NCBI GenBank assembly: GCA_023382655.1
Contig: JAHDWK010000031.1
Span: 1-64,000, forward strand
DNA from: Anaerolineae bacterium
GTDB lineage: Bacteria > Chloroflexota > Anaerolineae > Promineifilales > Promineifilaceae
Length of the DNA: 64,000 nt
Direction: 5' to 3'
Shown here: piece after piece, positions 36,831 to 44,796 of the stretch
Numbering within the stretch: position 1 is the first letter of the stretch
Layout of the letters: each line of letters starts with the position of its first letter
The notes under the pieces: model-generated
Seen by the model: only the letters and a program-made list of their open reading frames with translations
What the model was told of the DNA's origin: nothing
The model's database searches: none
Program-made: the position numbers and the translations under genes

Positions 36831-39800
36831 ACAACATCCCCTTTATTTCCCGAAGCGATCCCTTATCTTCAACTGGCTGAAGAGTTGGTTCACCAACCCC
36901 ATGCCGAAGACATACTCCTATCCACAGTTGGGCAATTTCCGGCCCTTAGCCACGCCCTTCTTAACTACCTGGCGCAGCAGGCTGAAAACATCGCTCTTAA
37001 CCGGCCGGCACATAGCTGGTTTCTCATGGTTGTGGCCGATGCTGCAGCACAGCAAACAGATGACCTGTTGTTGCAGGCGTTGACCGCTTGGCGCCAGGCA
37101 TGGGCAGCCAATGCCTGGGTACAACCAGCGCGGGCTACGGCCGCCTCCACCCGCGCCCGTTCCCTGTTTGCCCAATTGCAAGAACCGGGCTGGCTGGCCG
37201 CTTGTGATTGGCAGCGCAATGCGCTCCCCTGGACACGCCCCAATTTCACACAAGCAGCTACCGAACTAGAACAAGCACTGTACCAATTAGAACAAACCGG
37301 ATTAAGCACATTCATCCCTGATTGTCAATTGGCCCTGGCTTATGCCTACCTGTTGATTGGCAGGTTTGAGGAGGCCGCCGCACAAACGGCCGTAGCCGAA
37401 AAAACCTTCCAGGAAAGAAATGATCGCCTGGGTCTGGCCCGTTGCCTATATACCAAAGCCAGTTACCTGCGTCGCCAAACTTATTTTGAGGCAGCAGTAG
37501 ACTGTTTTGGCGAAGCCTTAAACCACTTTCAGGAAGTTGGCGCCAGCGTTCAGGTAACGATGACCACCATGCAATTAGGGCTGATCAGCTGGTGGTGGCA
37601 GCATGATATACAAACGGCCGAAGCAAAGCTGAAGTGGGCTGTCAAGCAGTTTGAGATACTGGCTCTCCCTCTTTGGTCGGCCCAATGCCATTTTGGATTG
37701 GGGCAAATTTACCAGCAAACAGGCCAACTTGCTGCTGCGGACAAGGCCCTACATGCCGCCAGGGAAATCTTCGCCCGCTTTCACTTGGCCGGACTTTGGG
37801 CCGATGTTTTGTTAGATAGCGGCTGGCTGGCTCTCTATAAGGGCCAACATCAAAGTGGTTTAGATTATTTCAGGCAGGCAGAGTCTCTCTATGCACAAAT
37901 TGGAAATCGCTGGTTGCCCGTTGTTGCTACCATGCATCAAGGTGAGGCTTACACACAAATGGGATTGTATCAGCGCGCCTTGCACTGTTTGGAGCAGGCG
38001 CACGGTCAGCTTGTGGAATTGGCGATGCCGCAACGCATTGCCGCCTGTGAAATGCGTCTGGCTCAGGTCTATTTACAATTAAGCCAATGGAGACAGGCTC
38101 ACATATATCTCGATGAGGCAGAGGTGCATTATCAGCAGGGCGGACAGATAGATGCCTACCCGATTGTCTATAACCTCCGAGCCGAGCTTCTATTTTATGA
38201 AGGAAAAGAGCAAGAAGCTATCACGTCCTTGCAAAGAGCGTTGTCCGCTGCCCAACAGCAAGGGGATAGAATGCAAATAGCGCAGGCGCAACGTTTATTG
38301 GGACAGGCGTTATGTGCCTCCAATAGATTGATTGAAGCATATGATCATTTACAGCAAGCCAATGCCAGCTTAACTGACATGGGCATGCTCGTTGAACAGG
38401 CTGCCTGCCAGATTAACCTGGGTAATTACTACGCCCAGGCCAATGATAGTGTATCGGCTCGTGATGCCTGGGAACGCACGCTTGCCCTGATTCAAGAGGG
38501 TATGCCGGAACTGGCCTGGCAGGCGTATGCCGGTCTGGCCAGGTTGGCTGAAGTGGAAGGTGATGCCGTACCTGCACTGGTGCATTATCGTCAGGCAATT
38601 GCTGCTATGGCCCGGCTGCGCCGCGCTCTGTGGCAACCGGCTGTTGCCGGCTCTTATCTGACACGGCCGTTACCCGTTTTTGATCGGGCTATTTCTCTTG
38701 TTATCCACAAAAACTTGAACGAAGACGCTCTCTTTTTTATTGAGGAAAGCAAAGCGCAAACGGTTGCCAGACAACTTGTTACATCGGGGAAAGCCAACCT
38801 GTCGCTCCCACCTCAGATAACAGAACTCATATCCGAAATTCGTTGGTTACAAACAAAAGTAAAAGGCTCCAGGGAGCCAGGGCTTGCTGGTTTTTCAACA
38901 GTTAAAGAACTGCATCAACAATTTCTTCAAAAAGTGCGACAGTATGATGCAGCCATTAGCCAGGCCGAGCGTACGCATTGGTCTGATAGTGATTTTGACA
39001 TGGCAGGCGGTTCGTTCTCTCTTGATCAATTCCGGGAACGTGCGTCCACTTTCCTGGGTGAAAAATGGCTGGCCCTGGATTATTACCAGACCGGAGAGTG
39101 GATTAACGTGGCCGTCATTTCCCCTACCGGTTGTTACTTGTGGCAGACTCACTTAACAGCGGCTGTGCGCTTTGCCCTGGACACGTGTACGAAGGTGGGA
39201 TACGGTCGTACTCTTTCATTACGAGACCTGGTTGTATTGGGAAATGCCTTGTTGCCAGATTTTGTTTGTGAGAATCTAAACCCAGAGACTTACCTGCTAA
39301 TTGCCCCTCATCAGCAACTCCATCGTGTGCCCTGGGCGGCGTTGCATACCGGTAAACCCGGCTATCCGTTGGTTATGGCTTGCATTCCAGCCATTGTTCC
39401 TTCACTGCAAAATCTTGTGTTGCTCTGGCAACGGCCGCAAGCTGTACCAACAACATGGAATCGGGCCGGGCTATTAGTGGCTGTCTCGGACTTTCAGGGA
39501 CGACACCCACCTTTGGCCGCAGTAAAGTACGAAACGAAACAATTAATCGCCTTGTTTGGCTCCGGGAGTGAATCTTTAATTGAGGAAGACGCTACTTTTA
39601 CCAACTGGCTTCAACTTGGTCAGGCAAATGGTCTGTCCCGCTTTCGCTTTTTGCACATGGCCACCCACGCTTTTTCGGATCAGTTCAGTGGCCGTCTAAG
39701 TGGTCTGGCTTTATATGACCGTGATCTGTGGCTGGACGAATTACAGCAAATGGGGCCGTTACCGCCGTTGGTAGTGCTTTCAGCTTGCAGCAGTCTGCGC

Positions 39801-40052
39801 AACCTGGTGTATGAAGGTGATGAACTGATGGGTCTTACTATTGGATGTCTGGCAGCCGGCGCACAACGGATCGTGGGCAGTCTCTGGCCTGTACTCGATC
39901 AGAAGTCGCCTGATTTTATGGTCAATTTTTACCGGCGACTGTTGTCCGGTAAGGAAGCGGCCGAGGCATTAGCACTGGCGCAGCGCACGGCCGTAAATAC
40001 AGGGGTAGACCTGATGCACTGGAGTAGTTTTCAATGCGTTGGGCAGCCATAG
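36825..40052 (+). CDS. TPR-CHAT caspase-like protease (module 1)
   Basis: 1,075 residues, cytoplasmic. Residues about 110-600 are TPR-type helical pairs (for example AYAYLLIGRFEEAAAQTAVA, DAYPIVYNLRAELLFYEGKE). The C-terminal CHAT domain (about 740-1075) has the His-Cys dyad: His948 in HMATHAF and Cys988 in VLSACSS, followed by AAGAQRIVGSLWPV. CHAT peptidases belong to the caspase-like clan CD; TPR-CHAT proteins include the Craspase subunit of type III-E CRISPR, but no CRISPR component lies here. The gene follows the sigma and partner genes and faces a convergent micropeptide gene. The paralogue at 53420 has the same arrangement. Likely targets are the partner protein or the micropeptide (inference). 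Confidence 0.9.
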   Translation: MVTTSPLFPEAIPYLQLAEELVHQPHAEDILLSTVGQFPALSHALLNYLAQQAENIALNRPAHSWFLMVVADAAAQQTDDLLLQALTAWRQAWAANAWVQPARATAASTRARSLFAQLQEPGWLAACDWQRNALPWTRPNFTQAATELEQALYQLEQTGLSTFIPDCQLALAYAYLLIGRFEEAAAQTAVAEKTFQERNDRLGLARCLYTKASYLRRQTYFEAAVDCFGEALNHFQEVGASVQVTMTTMQLGLISWWWQHDIQTAEAKLKWAVKQFEILALPLWSAQCHFGLGQIYQQTGQLAAADKALHAAREIFARFHLAGLWADVLLDSGWLALYKGQHQSGLDYFRQAESLYAQIGNRWLPVVATMHQGEAYTQMGLYQRALHCLEQAHGQLVELAMPQRIAACEMRLAQVYLQLSQWRQAHIYLDEAEVHYQQGGQIDAYPIVYNLRAELLFYEGKEQEAITSLQRALSAAQQQGDRMQIAQAQRLLGQALCASNRLIEAYDHLQQANASLTDMGMLVEQAACQINLGNYYAQANDSVSARDAWERTLALIQEGMPELAWQAYAGLARLAEVEGDAVPALVHYRQAIAAMARLRRALWQPAVAGSYLTRPLPVFDRAISLVIHKNLNEDALFFIEESKAQTVARQLVTSGKANLSLPPQITELISEIRWLQTKVKGSREPGLAGFSTVKELHQQFLQKVRQYDAAISQAERTHWSDSDFDMAGGSFSLDQFRERASTFLGEKWLALDYYQTGEWINVAVISPTGCYLWQTHLTAAVRFALDTCTKVGYGRTLSLRDLVVLGNALLPDFVCENLNPETYLLIAPHQQLHRVPWAALHTGKPGYPLVMACIPAIVPSLQNLVLLWQRPQAVPTTWNRAGLLVAVSDFQGRHPPLAAVKYETKQLIALFGSGSESLIEEDATFTNWLQLGQANGLSRFRFLHMATHAFSDQFSGRLSGLALYDRDLWLDELQQMGPLPPLVVLSACSSLRNLVYEGDELMGLTIGCLAAGAQRIVGSLWPVLDQKSPDFMVNFYRRLLSGKEAAEALALAQRTAVNTGVDLMHWSSFQCVGQP

Positions 40053-40079
40053 ATTTCTTGTTTTCTCCACAAACACACC

Positions 40080-40111
40080 ATCAGGCAGAGTGAAAGATCA
40101 CCCTGCCTGAT
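40080..40111. terminator. Bipartite hairpin between TPR-CHAT 1 and micropeptide 1 (bidirectional)
   Basis: ATCAGGCAG (40080-40088) pairs with CTGCCTGAT (40103-40111); after an A/C mismatch, GTGA (40090-40093) pairs with TCAC (40098-40101) around an AAGA loop. The stem lies between the two convergent stop codons. No T-tract follows on either strand, so termination may be Rho-assisted or the hairpin may protect 3' ends. The same architecture occurs at 53385-53416. Confidence 0.6.
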
Positions 40112-40126
40112 CGCACATCTGACAAA

Positions 40127-40348
40127 TTAACCGCCGCAACCGCTTTGTGAACCGCCACCGTTAGAACAATCAGCAATGACTGCCGCCGGATTAACCTGTG
40201 GGCGTTCTATCTGGAATACAGTAGAATGTGGCTGATCATTTGCCGTAATAAGCGAGGCAGTTGCCCCAACGGCAGACATGGCCAACATGACCAACAACAG
40301 ACTTACAAACACAAACCGCAGGCCATTGTTATATTGCGCCTTGAGCAT
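40127..40348 (-). CDS. Secreted Cys/Gly-tailed micropeptide 1
   Basis: 73 residues from the ATG at 40348 (GTG at 40351 is also possible); AAAGGAGGTGA immediately upstream is a near-perfect ribosome binding site, suggesting high expression. A signal peptide or TM (FVFVSLLLVMLAMSAVGATA, about 11-31) is followed by a linker and the tail VIADCSNGGGSQSGCGG. The peptide at 53198 shares MLAM in the hydrophobic core and the tail pattern I-A-(D)-CS-x-G...S-x-CGG. Two Cys could form a disulfide or thioether. The gene is convergent to TPR-CHAT 1 and divergent from the ATPase-winged-helix gene. I infer an exported signal or effector peptide linked to the CHAT module; no known family is recognised. Confidence 0.75.
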   Translation of the reverse strand: MLKAQYNNGLRFVFVSLLLVMLAMSAVGATASLITANDQPHSTVFQIERPQVNPAAVIADCSNGGGSQSGCGG

Positions 40349-40365
40349 CACGAGTCACCTCCTTT

Positions 40366-40605
40366 CTGGTGAGGACTCGTCGAGTGTGGCGCCCGAATTC
40401 GTTTACCAGGTCACGAATCCGCTCATGAGACGCTCAACGGCATCGGGCTAGATTGAGTAAAAACGATCTCCATCTAGTTACAGACAGCTTATTCGCCAAA
40501 GAAACTAAAAGCCTGATCTGGTTTTGAGCAATCTTTGACTGATTGTTGACCGTGATTGGATTGGGTGATCTCTTTGGTGACGCCCCAATGCTGTGGAGAA
40601 AAACA
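40366..40605. promoter_or_regulatory. Divergent regulatory gap between micropeptide 1 and ATPase-wHTH regulator
   Basis: About 240 bp without a supported gene; it should carry promoters for both divergent genes. A short palindrome ACTCG-T-CGAGT lies at about 40375-40385, just upstream of the micropeptide leader, and could be an operator. GGAG at 40595-40598 serves the regulator's ATG at 40606. Because the neighbouring product has an OmpR-type DNA-binding domain, this gap is its most likely target. Confidence 0.35.
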
Positions 40606-42054
40606 ATGCCCTCTCCAGACTCTTCTGCCATAAGTAGTTTTTGGCGCGAATTTCCTTTCTCTTATCGAGCCGAAGAAATGAGGGTGGTAGCTGAGTGGCT
40701 GGCTGCTGGCGAGAGCGGCACAGTCATTGGCCTGCCTGGAGCGGGGAGGGCCACACTGCTGGGCTTTCTCTGTCACCGCCCCGATGTGCTTCAGGTTTTA
40801 CTTTCTCCTTATGAGCGCCAGATCATTCTTGTGCCGGTCGATCTGATTAATCTGCCAGACAATCAACTGGCTACCCTGTATCGTACAATTCTTCGTTCTT
40901 TCTTTGAGGTACGATATCGCTTTAACCGTTCCACCCAATGGTTCATCAGCGACTTATACCGTAAGAGCGAAACTGCGCGCGATCCTTTCTTGCCTCAGAG
41001 CGCATTGCGAGAAATGCTATTGCTGGTTCAGTCCCAAGAGATTCGCATCGGCTTGGTTATTGATCGTTTTGACCGGTTTTGCCAGAGCGCCACGCCACGT
41101 ATGACAAACACACTGCGTGGTTTACGAGATAGCTTTAAAGAAACGCTTTGTTATATCGTTAGTTTGCCTCAGGAGCTGACTTACCTTACGCATCTGGAAA
41201 GCCTTTCACCATTGCAGGGGATTCTGGACACACATGTCTGTTGGGTAGGTCCGCTAACTGAAGCGGATGTGCGCCACATGGTTATTCGCCGCACACGTCA
41301 CTTGGGCGAACCGCTGTCTGAGCAGGCGACAGAGCGGTTAATCAGAGTAACCGGTGCGTACCCTTCGCTGATCCGGGTGGCATGTAATTGGTGGGGAAAG
41401 TTGGGGCAAACGGCCGTAACCGATTGGGAAGAGGCACTACTACAAAAACAAAGTGTACAACACCGTCTGAGTGAGATATGGAACAGCCTGACACTAGAAG
41501 AGCAACAGGTGCTGTCTGATGTCCAAAAACGACAACTGCGCCTGCTTATGGAAGACACTACAGGGAGCAGCCATCGAAAAAAAGCATCTGTGCAACCAAA
41601 GCCGTTGGATGGCGAGATTTTAGCTCATCTGGCTATTAAAGGAGCGTGCCGCCAAGACAGGGACGCTGGATGGAGGATTAATGGGAGTCTGCTAGATGCT
41701 TATGTGGCTCAAGTGGCTGGGCGAAGCAAAGGCAAAATTTGGGCCGACATAGAAAGTGGAGAGGTATACCAGGGGACAGAACGGGTAGAGAACCTGCAAC
41801 CCATGGAGCGATCTGTTCTACAATTTCTCATTCAACATCCACGCGTACGCCATAGCCATACGGATTTAATTGAAGCCGCCTGGCCCGATGATGTCCTCAA
41901 AGAAGGCGTCTCCACAGAGGCGCTCTACCAGACAATACGGGGTATCCGCAAAAAAATCGAGCCGGATACGGCTGAGCCACGTTACATTATTAACTGGCGT
42001 GGTCAAAGACAGGGCGGCTACCAATTCTTTCCAGAAGGCCGGCCTGTTGGGTGA
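40606..42054 (+). CDS. AAA/STAND-type ATPase with C-terminal OmpR-like winged helix
   Basis: 482 residues from the ATG at 40606 (GGAG 7 nt upstream; the longer frame from 40543 has no site). The N-terminal P-loop region reads GLPGAGRAT (about 42-50), where the Walker A lysine is replaced by Arg, so ATP hydrolysis may be weak or lost. Walker B is IGLVIDRFDRF near 170, followed by STAND-like sensor helices (RVTGAYPSLIRVACNWW). The last ~90 residues (MERSVLQFLIQHPRVRHSHT, then EALYQTIRGIRKKIE and GGYQFFP) are an OmpR/PhoB-type winged helix of the Trans_reg_C family. I infer a ligand- or partner-controlled transcription factor, probably acting on the divergent micropeptide promoter. Confidence 0.8.
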   Translation: MPSPDSSAISSFWREFPFSYRAEEMRVVAEWLAAGESGTVIGLPGAGRATLLGFLCHRPDVLQVLLSPYERQIILVPVDLINLPDNQLATLYRTILRSFFEVRYRFNRSTQWFISDLYRKSETARDPFLPQSALREMLLLVQSQEIRIGLVIDRFDRFCQSATPRMTNTLRGLRDSFKETLCYIVSLPQELTYLTHLESLSPLQGILDTHVCWVGPLTEADVRHMVIRRTRHLGEPLSEQATERLIRVTGAYPSLIRVACNWWGKLGQTAVTDWEEALLQKQSVQHRLSEIWNSLTLEEQQVLSDVQKRQLRLLMEDTTGSSHRKKASVQPKPLDGEILAHLAIKGACRQDRDAGWRINGSLLDAYVAQVAGRSKGKIWADIESGEVYQGTERVENLQPMERSVLQFLIQHPRVRHSHTDLIEAAWPDDVLKEGVSTEALYQTIRGIRKKIEPDTAEPRYIINWRGQRQGGYQFFPEGRPVG

Positions 42055-42128
42055 TTTTGCCTCTGCATAGAAAGAAATTGACGACAGAATGGCATAAATA
42101 CAGGTAAGGCAAACTGTGGAGAAAAGGC

Positions 42129-44729
42129 ATGCACCAGAATCAGCCTCAAATTATTGAGCGTACAGATAAACCACTACCTCCCGACATCAAAGAAGTTTTT
42201 GTCCTCATGTTTTCTGGCTATCGGGAAGTAATTGTAAAATCCGCATTTCAAAGCGGACTTAGTGGCAGTTGTGTATTTCCGGTTCGTCCCATCAGGGTGA
42301 ATGGCGCTGAACTTCCTGCTGTCGTTAAGGTTGACCGGGCCGCGCGTATTGAAAAGGAGTGGAAAGCTTACCAGGAATACATTGAACACCGTCTGCCGCA
42401 GGTTGCCGAGATTCGAGGACAACCCGTTTATCTGCCGGATCGTTCGTATGGGGGGGTGTCGTACCCGCTTGTCGGAGCGGGCGCATTTGACGTGGAAAGC
42501 TTTGGCCACTATTGCCGGCACGCTTCCATAAACGATATTCAGCACGTTTTAGAAACACGCCTCTGCCGCAGCCTGGAAACGCTGTGGAAGCAGACACAAA
42601 CAACAAAGCCTGATTTGCACCTGCAAACACAATATGATTCCTTCTTGCCGGTTAATCTGTTGATTGAGCTATCACCGCCACCATCACACGCATCAGTTTA
42701 CCAGCTTCGCCCGACTACTATTCGTGAAAGAGAGTATGGTAACGGAGACTATGTCAGCCTCTCCGATTTCCAGGTGGTTAAAGTAGTACATGAACAGCAG
42801 CAGCTTTCACTCGATTTACCGCCCGATTACGCTGGTGCCTATCGCTTACATGTGCGCCTTGTAGCCGATATTGATCGTTACAAAGTCGGCCAGGTTGTTC
42901 ATGGCTCATTGGTAGGAGTGATAAAAAAAACGCAGGCGATGCTGTTGCTGGAGGAGGTGCAAAAGGCTTTGCCAGGAGTAGATGTAACAGGCGCTTTTTT
43001 GCCTTTGCCCGACGGCGGCCGTTTGCCCAACCCCCTGCACACCTTGCCAGACATTCTCAAGCTCTCCTTTGATGCCTATGTGTGCCATATTCATGGTGAT
43101 TTGAACCTGGAGAATATTTTAGTTGATGCCGAAAGCCGCACAGCTTATCTGATTGACTTTGCTCAGTCTCGTAAAGACCATATTCTGCGCGACCTGCTCC
43201 ATTTGGAAATGTCGGTTGTTACGCGACTGTTTCCTGAAGCGTTAGCCCAATCCGATTTACCACCATCCACGATTTGTGATTTTTACGAACGCCTGCACTG
43301 CGCCGTTTTACATCCAGGCCAGGTACCGCCCCTACCTGGGTTGGAAAAGCCATTTACCATCCTGCAAACAATTCGCCAGGTTGCCCGGCGTCATCTTTTC
43401 AAAACAGAGGATTGGCCTGAGTATTTCTACTGCCTGATCATCTACCTGTTGGGGGCGTTGCGATACACTGACCTGGATAAGGTGCCGCTAGCAAAGGCAT
43501 CTGCTTTTTGGGGAGCGGCCGTTACCCAAAAACTGTTGGAAACGCCACCACCTTGCCCGGAACTGTTTGTAAAACAAACCCAGGAAGATATAAAACAGAA
43601 AGCCGAAAAAAAAGAAAGTGCCGGCAGCCGAGTGCAAACAGAGACTAACTTTTTTGGTCCAGTTACCGGCACCATTCATACCGGTAGTGGGGACATTAAT
43701 ATTACTGACGTCCATAAAACAGAAGCAAACACACCAGGGGCAGAAACTAGGCCCAAGGCACGTTACCGGGATACGTTTTCTTCATACGAAATTGGCACAC
43801 AACGCCTGCTGGCCCAAATGGGGCAGAATCATCCTCGTTACCTGGAAACGTTAGGCTACCAGGATCGATTGCGAGACAACATTGACCGCTCTCGTCGCTT
43901 TGGCGACACCAATTTACGCCAGGCTGACCGTGCAGAAATCATTGAACAACTGAATAAGCTTTCTCTGTCCGTTTTAGGTAATTCTTTTAACAAATTAGGG
44001 GACAATGAAGAAAAAACCCAGCCGACCCCTCCCACTTATACATCCCTGCGACTCGACACAGCCCTTCCCAGTGAAGTACAGCTTGGACATTCCTTTGAGC
44101 TTGCTGTTACTGTTCGCCAACTGGATTCCCCAGTGCAAAATGAAGCTGGTCTGGATAAGAGAGGTTCAGGTCCCTTGCATCCTCGGTGGACAAAAGAGGC
44201 TGTCAGCATTCTCCTACGAATTTCTGTCAGTGCCCCGGAATGTGTGGTTCACAATGACGATAACTACTCGGTTCGGCTGTTTAAGGGAGAGGACTCGCCA
44301 ACTTGCTATTTTCACCTAACTGCACGGCGGAGAGGGCGAATTAATATTGTGATAACGGTTTACCAGGAGCAGGAATGGTTAGGTGGGACACGCCTACATA
44401 CAGTGGCACACGAGCAGTTGATCGGCGAGGTTGAGACCACCACTTATGTTGCATGGCTTGAAGTGGCTCATGAGGCGCAGGTAAAGGTAGGAAAAACCAT
44501 TGTTGCATTGTTTAATGCGGCTGAATTACGTCAGCTTTGTTTTGATTTGAACGTACCTTATGCCGATTTGCCAGCAGAACCACATGCTGGAAAAGTGCTT
44601 GAACTGGTGACATATATGGTACGGAGAGGCCGTTTTGCAGATCTCGTACAGGAGTGCCAGATACAGCGTCCTCACGTGGATTGGGATGCGTTGATAAGCA
44701 TTGTCCCCTCTGCACAGAGTAAGGAATAG
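42129..44729 (+). CDS. APH-like kinase (TCAD9-like) with GPVxG motif, helical module, beta domain and EAD1
   Basis: 866 residues; GTGGAGAAAAGGC precedes the ATG. The N-terminal ~470 residues form a phosphotransferase-like fold: AVVKVD near 64-69, HGDLNLEN at 322-329 (catalytic loop), LIDFAQSRKDHILRDLLHLE (DFA at 343-345). This matches the APH-like ternary-complex-associated kinases of bacterial conflict systems (assignment to TCAD9 from memory). A linker motif FFGPVTGTIHTGSGDI lies near 520. Next comes a helical module (YQDRLRDNIDRSRRFGD, NKLSLSVLGNSFNKL) also found at the end of the 3230 protein, a beta-sandwich domain, and a C-terminal EAD1 domain (FNAAELRQLCFDLNVPYADL, RRGRFADLVQE, about 800-862). 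It is the first gene of a three-gene operon with a NACHT protein and a polytopic membrane protein. Confidence 0.82.
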   Translation: MHQNQPQIIERTDKPLPPDIKEVFVLMFSGYREVIVKSAFQSGLSGSCVFPVRPIRVNGAELPAVVKVDRAARIEKEWKAYQEYIEHRLPQVAEIRGQPVYLPDRSYGGVSYPLVGAGAFDVESFGHYCRHASINDIQHVLETRLCRSLETLWKQTQTTKPDLHLQTQYDSFLPVNLLIELSPPPSHASVYQLRPTTIREREYGNGDYVSLSDFQVVKVVHEQQQLSLDLPPDYAGAYRLHVRLVADIDRYKVGQVVHGSLVGVIKKTQAMLLLEEVQKALPGVDVTGAFLPLPDGGRLPNPLHTLPDILKLSFDAYVCHIHGDLNLENILVDAESRTAYLIDFAQSRKDHILRDLLHLEMSVVTRLFPEALAQSDLPPSTICDFYERLHCAVLHPGQVPPLPGLEKPFTILQTIRQVARRHLFKTEDWPEYFYCLIIYLLGALRYTDLDKVPLAKASAFWGAAVTQKLLETPPPCPELFVKQTQEDIKQKAEKKESAGSRVQTETNFFGPVTGTIHTGSGDINITDVHKTEANTPGAETRPKARYRDTFSSYEIGTQRLLAQMGQNHPRYLETLGYQDRLRDNIDRSRRFGDTNLRQADRAEIIEQLNKLSLSVLGNSFNKLGDNEEKTQPTPPTYTSLRLDTALPSEVQLGHSFELAVTVRQLDSPVQNEAGLDKRGSGPLHPRWTKEAVSILLRISVSAPECVVHNDDNYSVRLFKGEDSPTCYFHLTARRRGRINIVITVYQEQEWLGGTRLHTVAHEQLIGEVETTTYVAWLEVAHEAQVKVGKTIVALFNAAELRQLCFDLNVPYADLPAEPHAGKVLELVTYMVRRGRFADLVQECQIQRPHVDWDALISIVPSAQSKE

Positions 44730-44796
44730 TAGATGTGCAGAACAATCATTTTCGTTCAATTGGAAATGACCTGTTTCCAGGCTCATTAACTAAACT

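Noticed and set aside
40434..40776. Minus-strand open frames upstream of the ATPase-winged-helix gene
   Set aside because: They run antisense into a well-supported gene and lack motifs.
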